Positions 18,538 to 25,333 of a stretch of DNA of 44,961 bases are shown here, in pieces (the stretch's first letter is position 1; each line of letters starts with the position of its first letter). The DNA comes from an archaeon (GTDB lineage Archaea > Nanobdellota > Nanobdellia > Pacearchaeales > UBA284): positions 190,413 to 235,373 of the forward strand of contig CP070794.1 of NCBI GenBank assembly GCA_020343435.1. Reading direction: 5' to 3'. Under the pieces are notes generated by a model that was not told where the DNA came from, ran no database searches, and worked only from the letters and a program-made list of their open reading frames with translations. Position numbers and translations under genes: made by a program.

Positions 18538-18795
18538 TTACCTTTTATGTCTTGGGATTTTATGAATAGCTATAACAACCAATACAAAAAGAAGAACAAA
18601 TATCCAGATAAACATAAAAGAATTTGCTCTAGCTGTATCTCCTATAGCTCTTCCGCTAATCCCTGGAACAAAGAAGAGTCCAATTAATAAGATTATAATA
18701 AACAAAAAGTACAAGCTCCTAGTTCTCCAATTAAATAAACTCTTTCTTTTATGATGATAATGTGGAGCTTCTGGCTCAACTTTCCATTTTCTCAT
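18538..18795 (-). CDS. Small two-TM membrane protein, unknown function
   Basis: 85 residues from ATG 18795 (the longer frame back to 18843 begins at TTG and runs over the shared promoter). The N-terminus is polar with a His-rich patch (PEAPHYHHKRKS). It is followed by two hydrophobic helices, LYFLFIIILLIGLFFVPGI and MFIWIFVLLFVLVVIAI, separated by a short loop, then a basic KIPRHKR tail. No known family is recognised. It is divergent from ftsY; the TATA-like element at 18817-18825 is centred 26 nt from this ATG. Confidence 0.7.
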   Translation of the reverse strand: MRKWKVEPEAPHYHHKRKSLFNWRTRSLYFLFIIILLIGLFFVPGISGRAIGDTARANSFMFIWIFVLLFVLVVIAIHKIPRHKR

Positions 18796-18816
18796 GTTTT
18801 GGGGAATAAAGCAACA

Positions 18817-18825
18817 TTTATTAAT
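18817..18825. promoter_or_regulatory. Shared TATA-like element between ftsY and two-TM gene
   Basis: TTTATTAAT (ATTAATAAA on the other strand) is centred at 18821, 25 nt from ftsY ATG 18846 and 26 nt from the divergent ATG 18795. It could direct leaderless transcripts both ways. Confidence 0.5.
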
Positions 18826-18845
18826 CTTTCCAAATTTGGTCAATT

Positions 18846-19802
18846 ATGTTTAAATTATTTAAGAAAAAATTGAAGAATCTCTTTAAGAAGACCTCTGAAG
18901 AGATACAAGAAGAAAAGCCAGAAGTAACTAAGCCTAAGGAAAAGAAAGTCTTGGGAATATTCAAAACAACAGTAAAATTAGAAGAAAAAACATTTAATAA
19001 ATTCTTTAAAGAATTAGAGGAAATTTTAATAGAAAATAACACAGCTATAGAAGCAATAGATATAATCAAAAAAGAACTAAAGGAAAAATTGGTAGATAAG
19101 GAGATAAAAAGATCAGAACTAGAAAAAACTATAAAAGAATCTTTGAAAGAAGCTATTGAAACTCTCCTTTTAGAACCGTTTAATTTAATAGATAAAATCA
19201 AAGGAAAAAAACCATATACAATTGTATTCTTTGGGATAAATGGTTCTGGAAAAACAACAACAATAGCAAGAATTGCCTGGCTATTGAAACAAAAAGGTAT
19301 TGCTTCTGTGTTTGCTGCTTCAGATACTTTTAGAGCGGCTTCAATAGAACAATTAGAAAAGCATTCTGAAAAATTAGGTATTAAGATGATAAAGCACAAA
19401 TATGGAGCAGATCCTGCTGCTGTAGCTTTTGATGCTGTGGCTCATGCAAAAGCACATCATTTAGATACAGTTCTAATAGATACTGCTGGAAGAATTCATA
19501 CAAAAACAGATTTACTCAAAGAAATGGAAAAAATAGTAAGAGTAGCTAAACCTGACCTTAAGATATTTGTTGCAGAATCAATAACAGGAAATGATGCTGT
19601 AGAACAAGTAAAAAGATTTGACAAAGCTGTAGGAATAGATGCTATAATTCTAACAAAAGCTGATGTTGATGAAAGAGGGGGAACTGCTATCTCAGTTTCA
19701 AAAGTAACAAATAGGCCAATCCTTTTCCTAGGAACAGGACAAGAATATAAGGATCTTGAAATCTTTGATAAGAAAAAGATAATAGAAAGTCTGTTTTCCT
19801 AA
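18846..19802 (+). CDS. ftsY: Signal recognition particle receptor FtsY
   Basis: 318 residues. A short charged N-terminal A-like region (KKKLKNLFKK, then an EEKPEVTKPKEKK stretch) precedes the helical N domain (about 45-115) and the GTPase G domain: P-loop GINGSGKTTT (130-139), DTFRAASIEQLEKH, DTAGRIHTKTDL, LTKADVDERGGTA and LGTGQEYKDLEIFD. It docks SRP-bound ribosomes at the membrane translocon. Its start has a TATA-like box centred 25 nt upstream, suggesting a leaderless message. SRP54 follows 32 bases later, so both halves of the targeting GTPase pair are adjacent. Confidence 0.97.
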   Translation: MFKLFKKKLKNLFKKTSEEIQEEKPEVTKPKEKKVLGIFKTTVKLEEKTFNKFFKELEEILIENNTAIEAIDIIKKELKEKLVDKEIKRSELEKTIKESLKEAIETLLLEPFNLIDKIKGKKPYTIVFFGINGSGKTTTIARIAWLLKQKGIASVFAASDTFRAASIEQLEKHSEKLGIKMIKHKYGADPAAVAFDAVAHAKAHHLDTVLIDTAGRIHTKTDLLKEMEKIVRVAKPDLKIFVAESITGNDAVEQVKRFDKAVGIDAIILTKADVDERGGTAISVSKVTNRPILFLGTGQEYKDLEIFDKKKIIESLFS

Positions 19803-19804
19803 CC

Positions 19805-19813
19805 TTTATAAAA
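19805..19813 (+). promoter_or_regulatory. TATA-like box of srp54
   Basis: TTTATAAAA in the 32-base gap after ftsY, centred 26 nt from ATG 19835. Confidence 0.6.
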
Positions 19814-19834
19814 TAATCAATCCTTCTAAAAAGA

Positions 19835-21193
19835 ATGTTAGATAAACTCGGATCAGCACTAAAGAAGACCTTATCAAAAATAGCTGGAGCTGTTTTTGTA
19901 GATAATTCTCTAATAGATCAAATCTGTGAGGAACTTAAAAGATCCATGTTAGAAGCAGATATTCCTCTAGATATCATCCAAGGTTTAATAGAAAAGATAA
20001 AAGAACAATCTAAAAAAGATCAGAAAGGGATTGAGAAAAGAGAACAATTATTGAAGTTAATTCATGATGAACTAACCAATATTATTGGAAAGGGAGAAAA
20101 GAAAATAAAACCAGATAAAAAAGCTAAACCATACATTATCATGTTAGCAGGATTATATGGGGCAGGAAAAACAACTGCTGCAGCAAAACTGGCATTATAT
20201 TACAGTAAAAGAGGATTCAAAACCTGTGTTCTGGGATTAGATGTTCATAGACCAGCAGCACCAGAACAATTACAACAAATGGCTGAAAAAGCTAAAGTAA
20301 CCTCATTAATAGATAAAGATGAAAAAAATGTGTTGGCGATCTATGAAAAATATAAATCTAAAATTAAAAAATTTGATTTATGTATTGTAGATACTGCAGG
20401 AAGAGATGCTCTAAGTAAAGATCTTATAGATGAGATCACTTTGTTGAAAAAAGAAATAAAACCCCGCCAAACTTTTTTAGTTATAGCAGCAGATATTGGA
20501 CAAACTGCAAGAAAACAAGCTAAAACATTTAATGAAGTTGGAATCACAGGGGTTATAGTAACAAGATTAGATGGAACTGCAAAAGGCGGAGGAGCATTAG
20601 CATCTTGTACAGAAACTGGAGCAAATGTTGTATTCATAGGAACTGGAGAAAAAGTACAAGATATTGAAACATTTGATCCTTCTGGATTTGTTTCTAGACT
20701 TCTAGGAATGGGAGATCTAAAAGCATTATTAGAAAAAGTAAAAACAGTTGCAGAGGAACAACAGCAAGAACAAGTTGAAAGAATTAAGAAAGGTAAATTA
20801 ACATTAACAGATTTCTGTGATCAAATAAAAACAATGCAAAAGATGGGCCCTATGGATAAAATAGCAGGAATGGTCCCAGGATTAGGAAACTTGGGAAAAA
20901 TGGGTGGTGTTTCTAAGAAAATCCCTGAAATGTTTGGAGCTCAAGAAGAGAAGATCAAAAGATGGAAGTTTGCTATAGATAGTATGACAAAAAAAGAAAA
21001 AGAAGATCCAGATGTCTTAGACAGTTCAAGAATAACAAGGGTGAGTAAAGGAAGCCATGTTCCTACAAATGAAATAAGGGAAATGATAAAACAGTATAAA
21101 TTAGTAAAAGAATTCTCCTCAACTAAGAACCAAAAGATGGATCAAAGAATGATGCAGAAGATTGCTAAAAAGTTTGGTAAAAAATTATTTTAA
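19835..21193 (+). CDS. srp54: Signal recognition particle 54 kDa protein
   Basis: 452 residues with helical N domain (1-90), G domain (GLYGAGKTTAAAKL at 106-119, DVHRPAAPEQLQQM, DTAGRDALSKDL, TRLDGTAKGGGAL, FIGTGEK) and Met-rich M domain (about 300-430: DQIKTMQKMGPMDKIAGMVPG, then SRITRVSKGSHVPTNEIREMIKQY). It binds signal sequences and SRP RNA. A TATA-like TTTATAAAA at 19805-19813 lies in the short gap after ftsY and is centred 26 nt from this ATG, so it has its own promoter. Its last 4 bases overlap the convergent membrane gene. Confidence 0.98.
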   Translation: MLDKLGSALKKTLSKIAGAVFVDNSLIDQICEELKRSMLEADIPLDIIQGLIEKIKEQSKKDQKGIEKREQLLKLIHDELTNIIGKGEKKIKPDKKAKPYIIMLAGLYGAGKTTAAAKLALYYSKRGFKTCVLGLDVHRPAAPEQLQQMAEKAKVTSLIDKDEKNVLAIYEKYKSKIKKFDLCIVDTAGRDALSKDLIDEITLLKKEIKPRQTFLVIAADIGQTARKQAKTFNEVGITGVIVTRLDGTAKGGGALASCTETGANVVFIGTGEKVQDIETFDPSGFVSRLLGMGDLKALLEKVKTVAEEQQQEQVERIKKGKLTLTDFCDQIKTMQKMGPMDKIAGMVPGLGNLGKMGGVSKKIPEMFGAQEEKIKRWKFAIDSMTKKEKEDPDVLDSSRITRVSKGSHVPTNEIREMIKQYKLVKEFSSTKNQKMDQRMMQKIAKKFGKKLF

Positions 21194-21675
21194 TCTTTCT
21201 TAGTCATTAACCAAGATGCAAATACTGTAATTCCAATTAAGATGACTATCCCTAACATGGTCGGGCTAAGGAAGAAAGTCTTTGGTTCTGCAAAATATGT
21301 ATTAATAGCTGAGCTAAAAACAGTTACTGCAGAAAATATGAAAATTATAATCAAAACCACAATTAAAAACCAGCCAAATCCTTTTCCTACAACATTTTCA
21401 ATTTTACCATGCACTAAACTAATCACTAGAACTATGAATAGTAAACTTATTATAAACCCTGCAAACCAGCCAGCACTAATCCTCGCAAATTCTAGGGCTG
21501 TTGTTGAAGCTAAGAAAATTATAGCTATACAAAAACTAGTTAGGATATGAACAAATTTATTTTTTCCTAGAATCTGTGTTTTGGATAATAAACCATACAT
21601 AACTGCAAAAACTAATAAAAATCCAAAAACAGGTAAATAGGTGCTTACACTTGCTGAGACATTAAGGGGTGCCAT
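21190..21675 (-). CDS. Multi-TM membrane protein, third of a tandem paralogous trio
   Basis: 161 residues, about five hydrophobic helices and no soluble domain. Near the N-terminus is VFGFLLVFAVMYGLLSKTQILGKNKFVH, clearly related to the PFILVFAVVFAIL-x-K-x-x-x-L block of the next two upstream genes; an SPTMLGIVILIGITVFASWLM helix and a short basic tail end it. It lacks recognised catalytic or transport motifs. It is the last gene of a three-gene minus-strand run and overlaps the SRP54 stop by 4 bases. Confidence 0.75.
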   Translation of the reverse strand: MAPLNVSASVSTYLPVFGFLLVFAVMYGLLSKTQILGKNKFVHILTSFCIAIIFLASTTALEFARISAGWFAGFIISLLFIVLVISLVHGKIENVVGKGFGWFLIVVLIIIFIFSAVTVFSSAINTYFAEPKTFFLSPTMLGIVILIGITVFASWLMTKKD

Positions 21676-21691
21676 ATTATTATATTATTTT

Positions 21692-22246
21692 TTAACCTCC
21701 CATTTGAGCTTCCATTGCTGCTTCTATTGCTTTTTCTTTTTTACTTTTTTCTTTTTTACCCCACACCAATGCAGCAATAATCGCTAAAGCAATTACAACT
21801 ACAAATATGATAAGCGCTTGACATTGTGGACCACAGTAAATAGTTGGGCCAATGAAACTAAGAAGTTCTGATTTAGCAATTACTATGATAAATATTAATA
21901 TTCCTACAATTGTAAATAAGGTTTTCCAAGTCTTTCCATCAGGTTTAATCGCTAATCCTAAAACAATTATCAAACAGACTAGGATGGCTACCCCCAATCC
22001 CAAACTAGAGAAGATTGGCGCGAAAAATGAAACTGCATAAGGATTAGAGATAGTAAACAAACCAATTGCTAAAGCAATGATAACATGAACTGCTTTATTT
22101 TGCAACAATTGAACTTTTTCAAGGATAGCAAATACAACTGCAAAAACTAAGATAAATGGTAAAAGAACTGTAAAAATCCCCATTTGGGACCATTGAATAA
22201 TCAATTGTTCAAAAGCTCCTCCTCCGTAAAACCATCCACCGTTCAT
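21692..22246 (-). CDS. Multi-TM membrane protein, second of a tandem paralogous trio
   Basis: 184 residues. The Gly-rich N-terminus (MNGGWFYGGGAFEQLI) is followed by LPFILVFAVVFAILEKVQLLQNKAVHVIIALAIG in two pieces, the family's hallmark region, then further helices. A periplasmic-side loop contains two cysteines (IYCGPQCQ), absent from the other two paralogues. A last helix leads into a Lys/Glu-rich tail (KKEKSKKEKAIEAAMEAQMGG). About five TM helices are predicted by eye. Function unknown; the conserved polar Lys after the first helix may be structural. Confidence 0.75.
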   Translation of the reverse strand: MNGGWFYGGGAFEQLIIQWSQMGIFTVLLPFILVFAVVFAILEKVQLLQNKAVHVIIALAIGLFTISNPYAVSFFAPIFSSLGLGVAILVCLIIVLGLAIKPDGKTWKTLFTIVGILIFIIVIAKSELLSFIGPTIYCGPQCQALIIFVVVIALAIIAALVWGKKEKSKKEKAIEAAMEAQMGG

Positions 22247-22293
22247 TTTCTACCTATTTTTAAAACGATTTTTTGGTTTTTATATCTTTCTAA

Positions 22294-22791
22294 TTAATCT
22301 TCCTCTTTACTAGAAGGTTTTTTACCTCCAGCTACAACTGCGATTATAGCAACAACAAAAATTGCTATAAAAACAATATAACCAATTGTGTTTGGAGATG
22401 CGGATACATTCGAAAAACTCTTGAAAATCCCTGTTGACCAAAGAACAGCAACTACAACAGCTATTCCTAAGACAATACCAAGAATTGTTTTTAGAGTTTT
22501 ATTTTTCTTTATGTTTATATTTGCAAAACCAAGAAGGAGTAGTAAACATAATAATATTACTATAATCAAAGCGACTATTGGGATAAATGTTAAAGCAACA
22601 TTAACTATTGATGGAACCCCAATAAAAATAAAAGCTATGGCAAAGGCAACAATAAGATTTGTCATCCTTTTTCCTTCACCTAGAATTTCTGCTTTATCTA
22701 AAATAGCGAAAACTACTGCAAATACAAGTATGAAAGGTAGAATAACTTTGTAAAAAAGTGGGTTGGTTGCAACAGAGAATGGTTCAGCCAT
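22294..22791 (-). CDS. Multi-TM membrane protein, first of a tandem paralogous trio
   Basis: 165 residues, with N-terminal ILPFILVFAVVFAILDKAEILG followed by NLIVAFAIAFIFIGVPSIV, then TM helices around residues 65-88, 98-117 and 135-155, and a short charged tail (KKPSSKEED). It shares the first-helix block and overall five-helix plan with the two downstream genes, so the trio arose by duplication. Gaps between the three are 47 and 16 bases, consistent with one operon. No assigned family is recognised. Confidence 0.75.
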   Translation of the reverse strand: MAEPFSVATNPLFYKVILPFILVFAVVFAILDKAEILGEGKRMTNLIVAFAIAFIFIGVPSIVNVALTFIPIVALIIVILLCLLLLLGFANINIKKNKTLKTILGIVLGIAVVVAVLWSTGIFKSFSNVSASPNTIGYIVFIAIFVVAIIAVVAGGKKPSSKEED

Positions 22792-22810
22792 GGTCTAAAG
22801 GAGTGAAGTT

Positions 22811-23098
22811 TTAAACTTGTTCAACTTCCTCTGTCACCTCTAATTCCTCTTTTGCTGGCACAGCACTTCTGCTGATAATTACTACTTCCCCAAATGCTTT
22901 AATATATTGGTGAGGAAGTATCAAACCTCTTGCTCCAGACAAATAAGGACCAATGTTGGATTCTCTAGCAACTCTAACACGCCAACCATCCACTTTGTTT
23001 CCAGTTAAGTTGGCTTCTTCAACTACTCCAACATAATCACCACCATCTGTAAAGACTTTCATCCCAACGACTTCACTTATTTTTAAAATTTTTAACAT
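22811..23098 (-). CDS. PRC-barrel domain protein
   Basis: 95 residues from ATG 23098 (a longer frame to 23167 runs into the promoter). LKISEVVGMKVFTDGGDYVGVVEEANL, WRVRVARES, ARGLILPHQYIKAFGEVVIIS is the PRC-barrel pattern seen in small archaeal proteins, where an Lxxxxxx-G-hydrophobic-D/T-x-x-G start leads into a beta barrel. Related domains occur in the RNA-processing factor RimM, the photosynthetic reaction centre H subunit and CdvA. An acidic tail (EELEVTEEVEQV) follows. A TATA-like TATATAAAG lies near 23141-23150 on the minus strand. Its cellular partner is unknown. Confidence 0.85.
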   Translation of the reverse strand: MLKILKISEVVGMKVFTDGGDYVGVVEEANLTGNKVDGWRVRVARESNIGPYLSGARGLILPHQYIKAFGEVVIISRSAVPAKEELEVTEEVEQV

Positions 23099-23187
23099 TT
23101 TTTCCCTCAGTTTTTGATTATAGGGTTTACAGATTAGGACTTTATATATTTTTTGGCAAAATAACATAAGTTTTTTATAGTGTGTTC

Positions 23188-24222
23188 TTAAGTATACATC
23201 CTTAAATTTTCTAGCAAATCTGTTAATTCAAATAATAGATCTCTACTTTTTCCCGCAGGAAGTTTTTCAATTTCTTGATTTGTTTTTTCTTTAAATTTTG
23301 TTACCAAATCTAAAGTAGCATGAATTGAACCTGCATTTTCTAAGAGAGTATACAAAAAATTACCATATCTTGGAGCACATTGTTTTCCAAGAATTTTTTT
23401 AAAAGATTCTTTATCCTGTTCTTGAGCATCACTTCTCATAAAATGAATAACTGGATAAGTCCAAATTCCTTTTCTAATATCCTCAAAAGGCTTTTTTGAA
23501 AGTGCTTTAGAATGTTTTCTTAATTTTTCTAAAAGATCTGCTAAATCATTCCTAACCATTACTGCCATGCCATAATTGTTCCCAATTTTGCTTGCAATTC
23601 GAATTTGTTTGTTATTTCCCCCAGCACATATAGCAGAGATCTGGGCAATTGTATCAAACATGATTCCATTAAGATCGCAACATCTTTTGATGTATTCTTC
23701 TTCAGAAGTCCCTTCTTTCATTTCTTCATTAAACCCTTCTCCAATCCAAAGTTTTTTCCACATATCAGTTGCTAATCCAAACACTTTTAGTTTTTCTGAA
23801 TTTGGTAAATCTAAAGATTCAAGCTGCTTAAAAGAAACTACTTGCTGCAAACCAGCTGCTATTATTCCCTCATTGCTACCAAATTTTTTCCAAGTTGATT
23901 CATCTCCTTGTCTTTGTTCTTGATTATCAATTATATCGTCTAAAACATAAGTAGCTATTGTAGATAATTCAATAAAAGACAAAATAGGGATGATTTTTTT
24001 CCAATTTTTGGTACTTAGTGATTCATAAATTAACCTTGCAAGGGTGTTTCTTGCCTTTGGAATTGCTAAGTCTCTACCTACTCTATTCCTTAGATGGGGT
24101 AAGTGATTTGTATAATCAAAAATATCTTTACCTTCTTGTTTTAAACTTTCTAAACATTTTAAGGTATATTCATCTGATTCTCTAGATGTTTCCTTCATGT
24201 AATCAAAAATTTGTTTTGGCAT
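23188..24222 (-). CDS. Prenyl (polyprenyl) diphosphate synthase family protein
   Basis: 344 residues, all-helical. First aspartate-rich motif: TYVLDDIIDNQEQRQGDEST (D95, D96, D99), matching DDxxD with the downstream Arg-Gly. Second motif region: VMVRNDLADLLEKL at 222-235, with Asn225 where Asp is usual (DDxxD becomes NDxxD), followed by KGIWTYPVIHF equivalent to the usual GK-x-T-x-P. This family condenses isopentenyl diphosphate into geranylgeranyl or longer chains for archaeal lipids. Chain length cannot be read by eye, and the altered second motif may change activity. It is divergent from a tandem-Lrp regulator across a 106-base region. Confidence 0.85.
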   Translation of the reverse strand: MPKQIFDYMKETSRESDEYTLKCLESLKQEGKDIFDYTNHLPHLRNRVGRDLAIPKARNTLARLIYESLSTKNWKKIIPILSFIELSTIATYVLDDIIDNQEQRQGDESTWKKFGSNEGIIAAGLQQVVSFKQLESLDLPNSEKLKVFGLATDMWKKLWIGEGFNEEMKEGTSEEEYIKRCCDLNGIMFDTIAQISAICAGGNNKQIRIASKIGNNYGMAVMVRNDLADLLEKLRKHSKALSKKPFEDIRKGIWTYPVIHFMRSDAQEQDKESFKKILGKQCAPRYGNFLYTLLENAGSIHATLDLVTKFKEKTNQEIEKLPAGKSRDLLFELTDLLENLRMYT

Positions 24223-24286
24223 TTTTTATTTCCCAACTTATTCTTTGTATAATGCGAGCATATTAACATTTCCAATAAAAAATTGT

Positions 24287-24323
24287 TCAAAACGCAATAT
24301 TTATAAAATAAATTGCGTTTTGA
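24287..24323. promoter_or_regulatory. Inverted-repeat operator enclosing a TATA box
   Basis: Arms TCAAAACGCAAT (24287-24298) and ATTGCGTTTTGA (24312-24323) are perfect reverse complements of 12 bases with a 13-base spacer. The spacer holds TTATAAAA at 24301-24308, centred about 25 nt before ATG 24329, so the gene looks leaderless. A dimeric HTH protein bound to both arms would cover the TBP/TFB site. The neighbouring tandem-Lrp protein is the obvious candidate ligand. This is inference from position. Confidence 0.8.
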
Positions 24324-24328
24324 TTAAA

Positions 24329-25282
24329 ATGGGTAAAATTAAACTTGATTTGAAAGATAGAAAAATCTTATATGAACTTGATATAAATGCTAGGCAGACT
24401 ATTTCAGAAATTGCTAAAAAAGTAAAATTAAACAAAAATACAGTTAATTACAAAATAAAAAAACTAGAAAATGAAAAATTAATTCTTGGATATTATACTG
24501 TAGTAGATTATTCCAAATTAGGTTTTATTAGTTTAAGGGTTTATTTTAATTTTTTTAATACAAAACCAGAACATGAAAAAGAAATAATTAATTTTCTTAT
24601 AAAAAATAAAAAAGTTGGTGTTGTTGGCCAAGTTGAAAGTCCTTATGATATTATTTTTCAAGCATGGGTTAAAAATATTTATGAATTTGATGATTTTTGG
24701 TTTAAATTTAAAAAGAAATTTAGACAGTTTATATGGAAAGAAAGGGTATATCTTGTAAACAGAGTTTATAATTTCAAAAGAAAGTATATTACAGATAAAC
24801 CAAACTATGAATATGAATTTGGTGGGGGATCAAAAAAAGAAAAATTTGATGAATTTGATTTAAAAATTCTAAAATTATTAGCAAGAAATGCAAGAATCCC
24901 AATAATTGATATTGCGGAAAAACTGAAAGTTCCTGAAAGAACGATTGCTTATCGAATTAAACAACTTGAAAAAAAGAAAATAATTATGGGATACAGGTTA
25001 AATCTTGATGCTATAAAAATAGGTTATGAATACTACAAACTAAATTGTGTTTTAAACAGTATGGAAGACTACGAAAGATTATTCCAGTTTAGTCAACAAC
25101 ATCCTAACGTGATTTTTTTAGATAGAACAATGTCAGAACTTGATCTTGAAATAGACATTGAAGTTAGAGGAAGGAAAGAAATGCTAAAACTCATCAAAGA
25201 ATTAAAAGAAAAATTTAAAATTAGAGATATAGAAATAGCTACTTATAAAGAATATTATAAATTGGAGACAATCCCTCAATAA
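24329..25282 (+). CDS. Tandem Lrp/AsnC-type transcription regulator
   Basis: 317 residues from ATG 24329. The longer frame from 24245 is rejected because the TATA box and inverted repeat lie between the two starts. It contains two full Lrp units: HTH about 5-50 (DLKDRKILYELDINARQTISEIAKK and TVNYKIKKLE, read in pieces) with a RAM-like region, and a second HTH about 173-220 (DEFDLKILKLLARNARIPIIDI, VPERTIAYRIKQLE) with a RAM-like region ending near 310. This fused pair would act like a built-in dimer on one operator. A perfect 12-bp inverted repeat encloses its own TATA box, so autorepression is likely. The prenyl synthase is divergent. Confidence 0.9.
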   Translation: MGKIKLDLKDRKILYELDINARQTISEIAKKVKLNKNTVNYKIKKLENEKLILGYYTVVDYSKLGFISLRVYFNFFNTKPEHEKEIINFLIKNKKVGVVGQVESPYDIIFQAWVKNIYEFDDFWFKFKKKFRQFIWKERVYLVNRVYNFKRKYITDKPNYEYEFGGGSKKEKFDEFDLKILKLLARNARIPIIDIAEKLKVPERTIAYRIKQLEKKKIIMGYRLNLDAIKIGYEYYKLNCVLNSMEDYERLFQFSQQHPNVIFLDRTMSELDLEIDIEVRGRKEMLKLIKELKEKFKIRDIEIATYKEYYKLETIPQ

Positions 25283-25333
25283 AAACATTTTAATAATAAA
25301 CTAAATTTATCAACACATAAAAAAGAGGTATGA

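Noticed and set aside
22388-22753. Open frame opposite the first membrane paralogue
   Set aside because: Antisense to a gene with a clear family pattern; basic low-complexity translation with no motif.
24287-24323. Inverted repeat as a transcription terminator
   Set aside because: Spacer contains a TATA box at promoter distance from a start codon, and no T-tract follows.
24245-24328. Longer start for the tandem-Lrp regulator
   Set aside because: This stretch contains the TATA box and the inverted repeat, so it is promoter rather than coding sequence.
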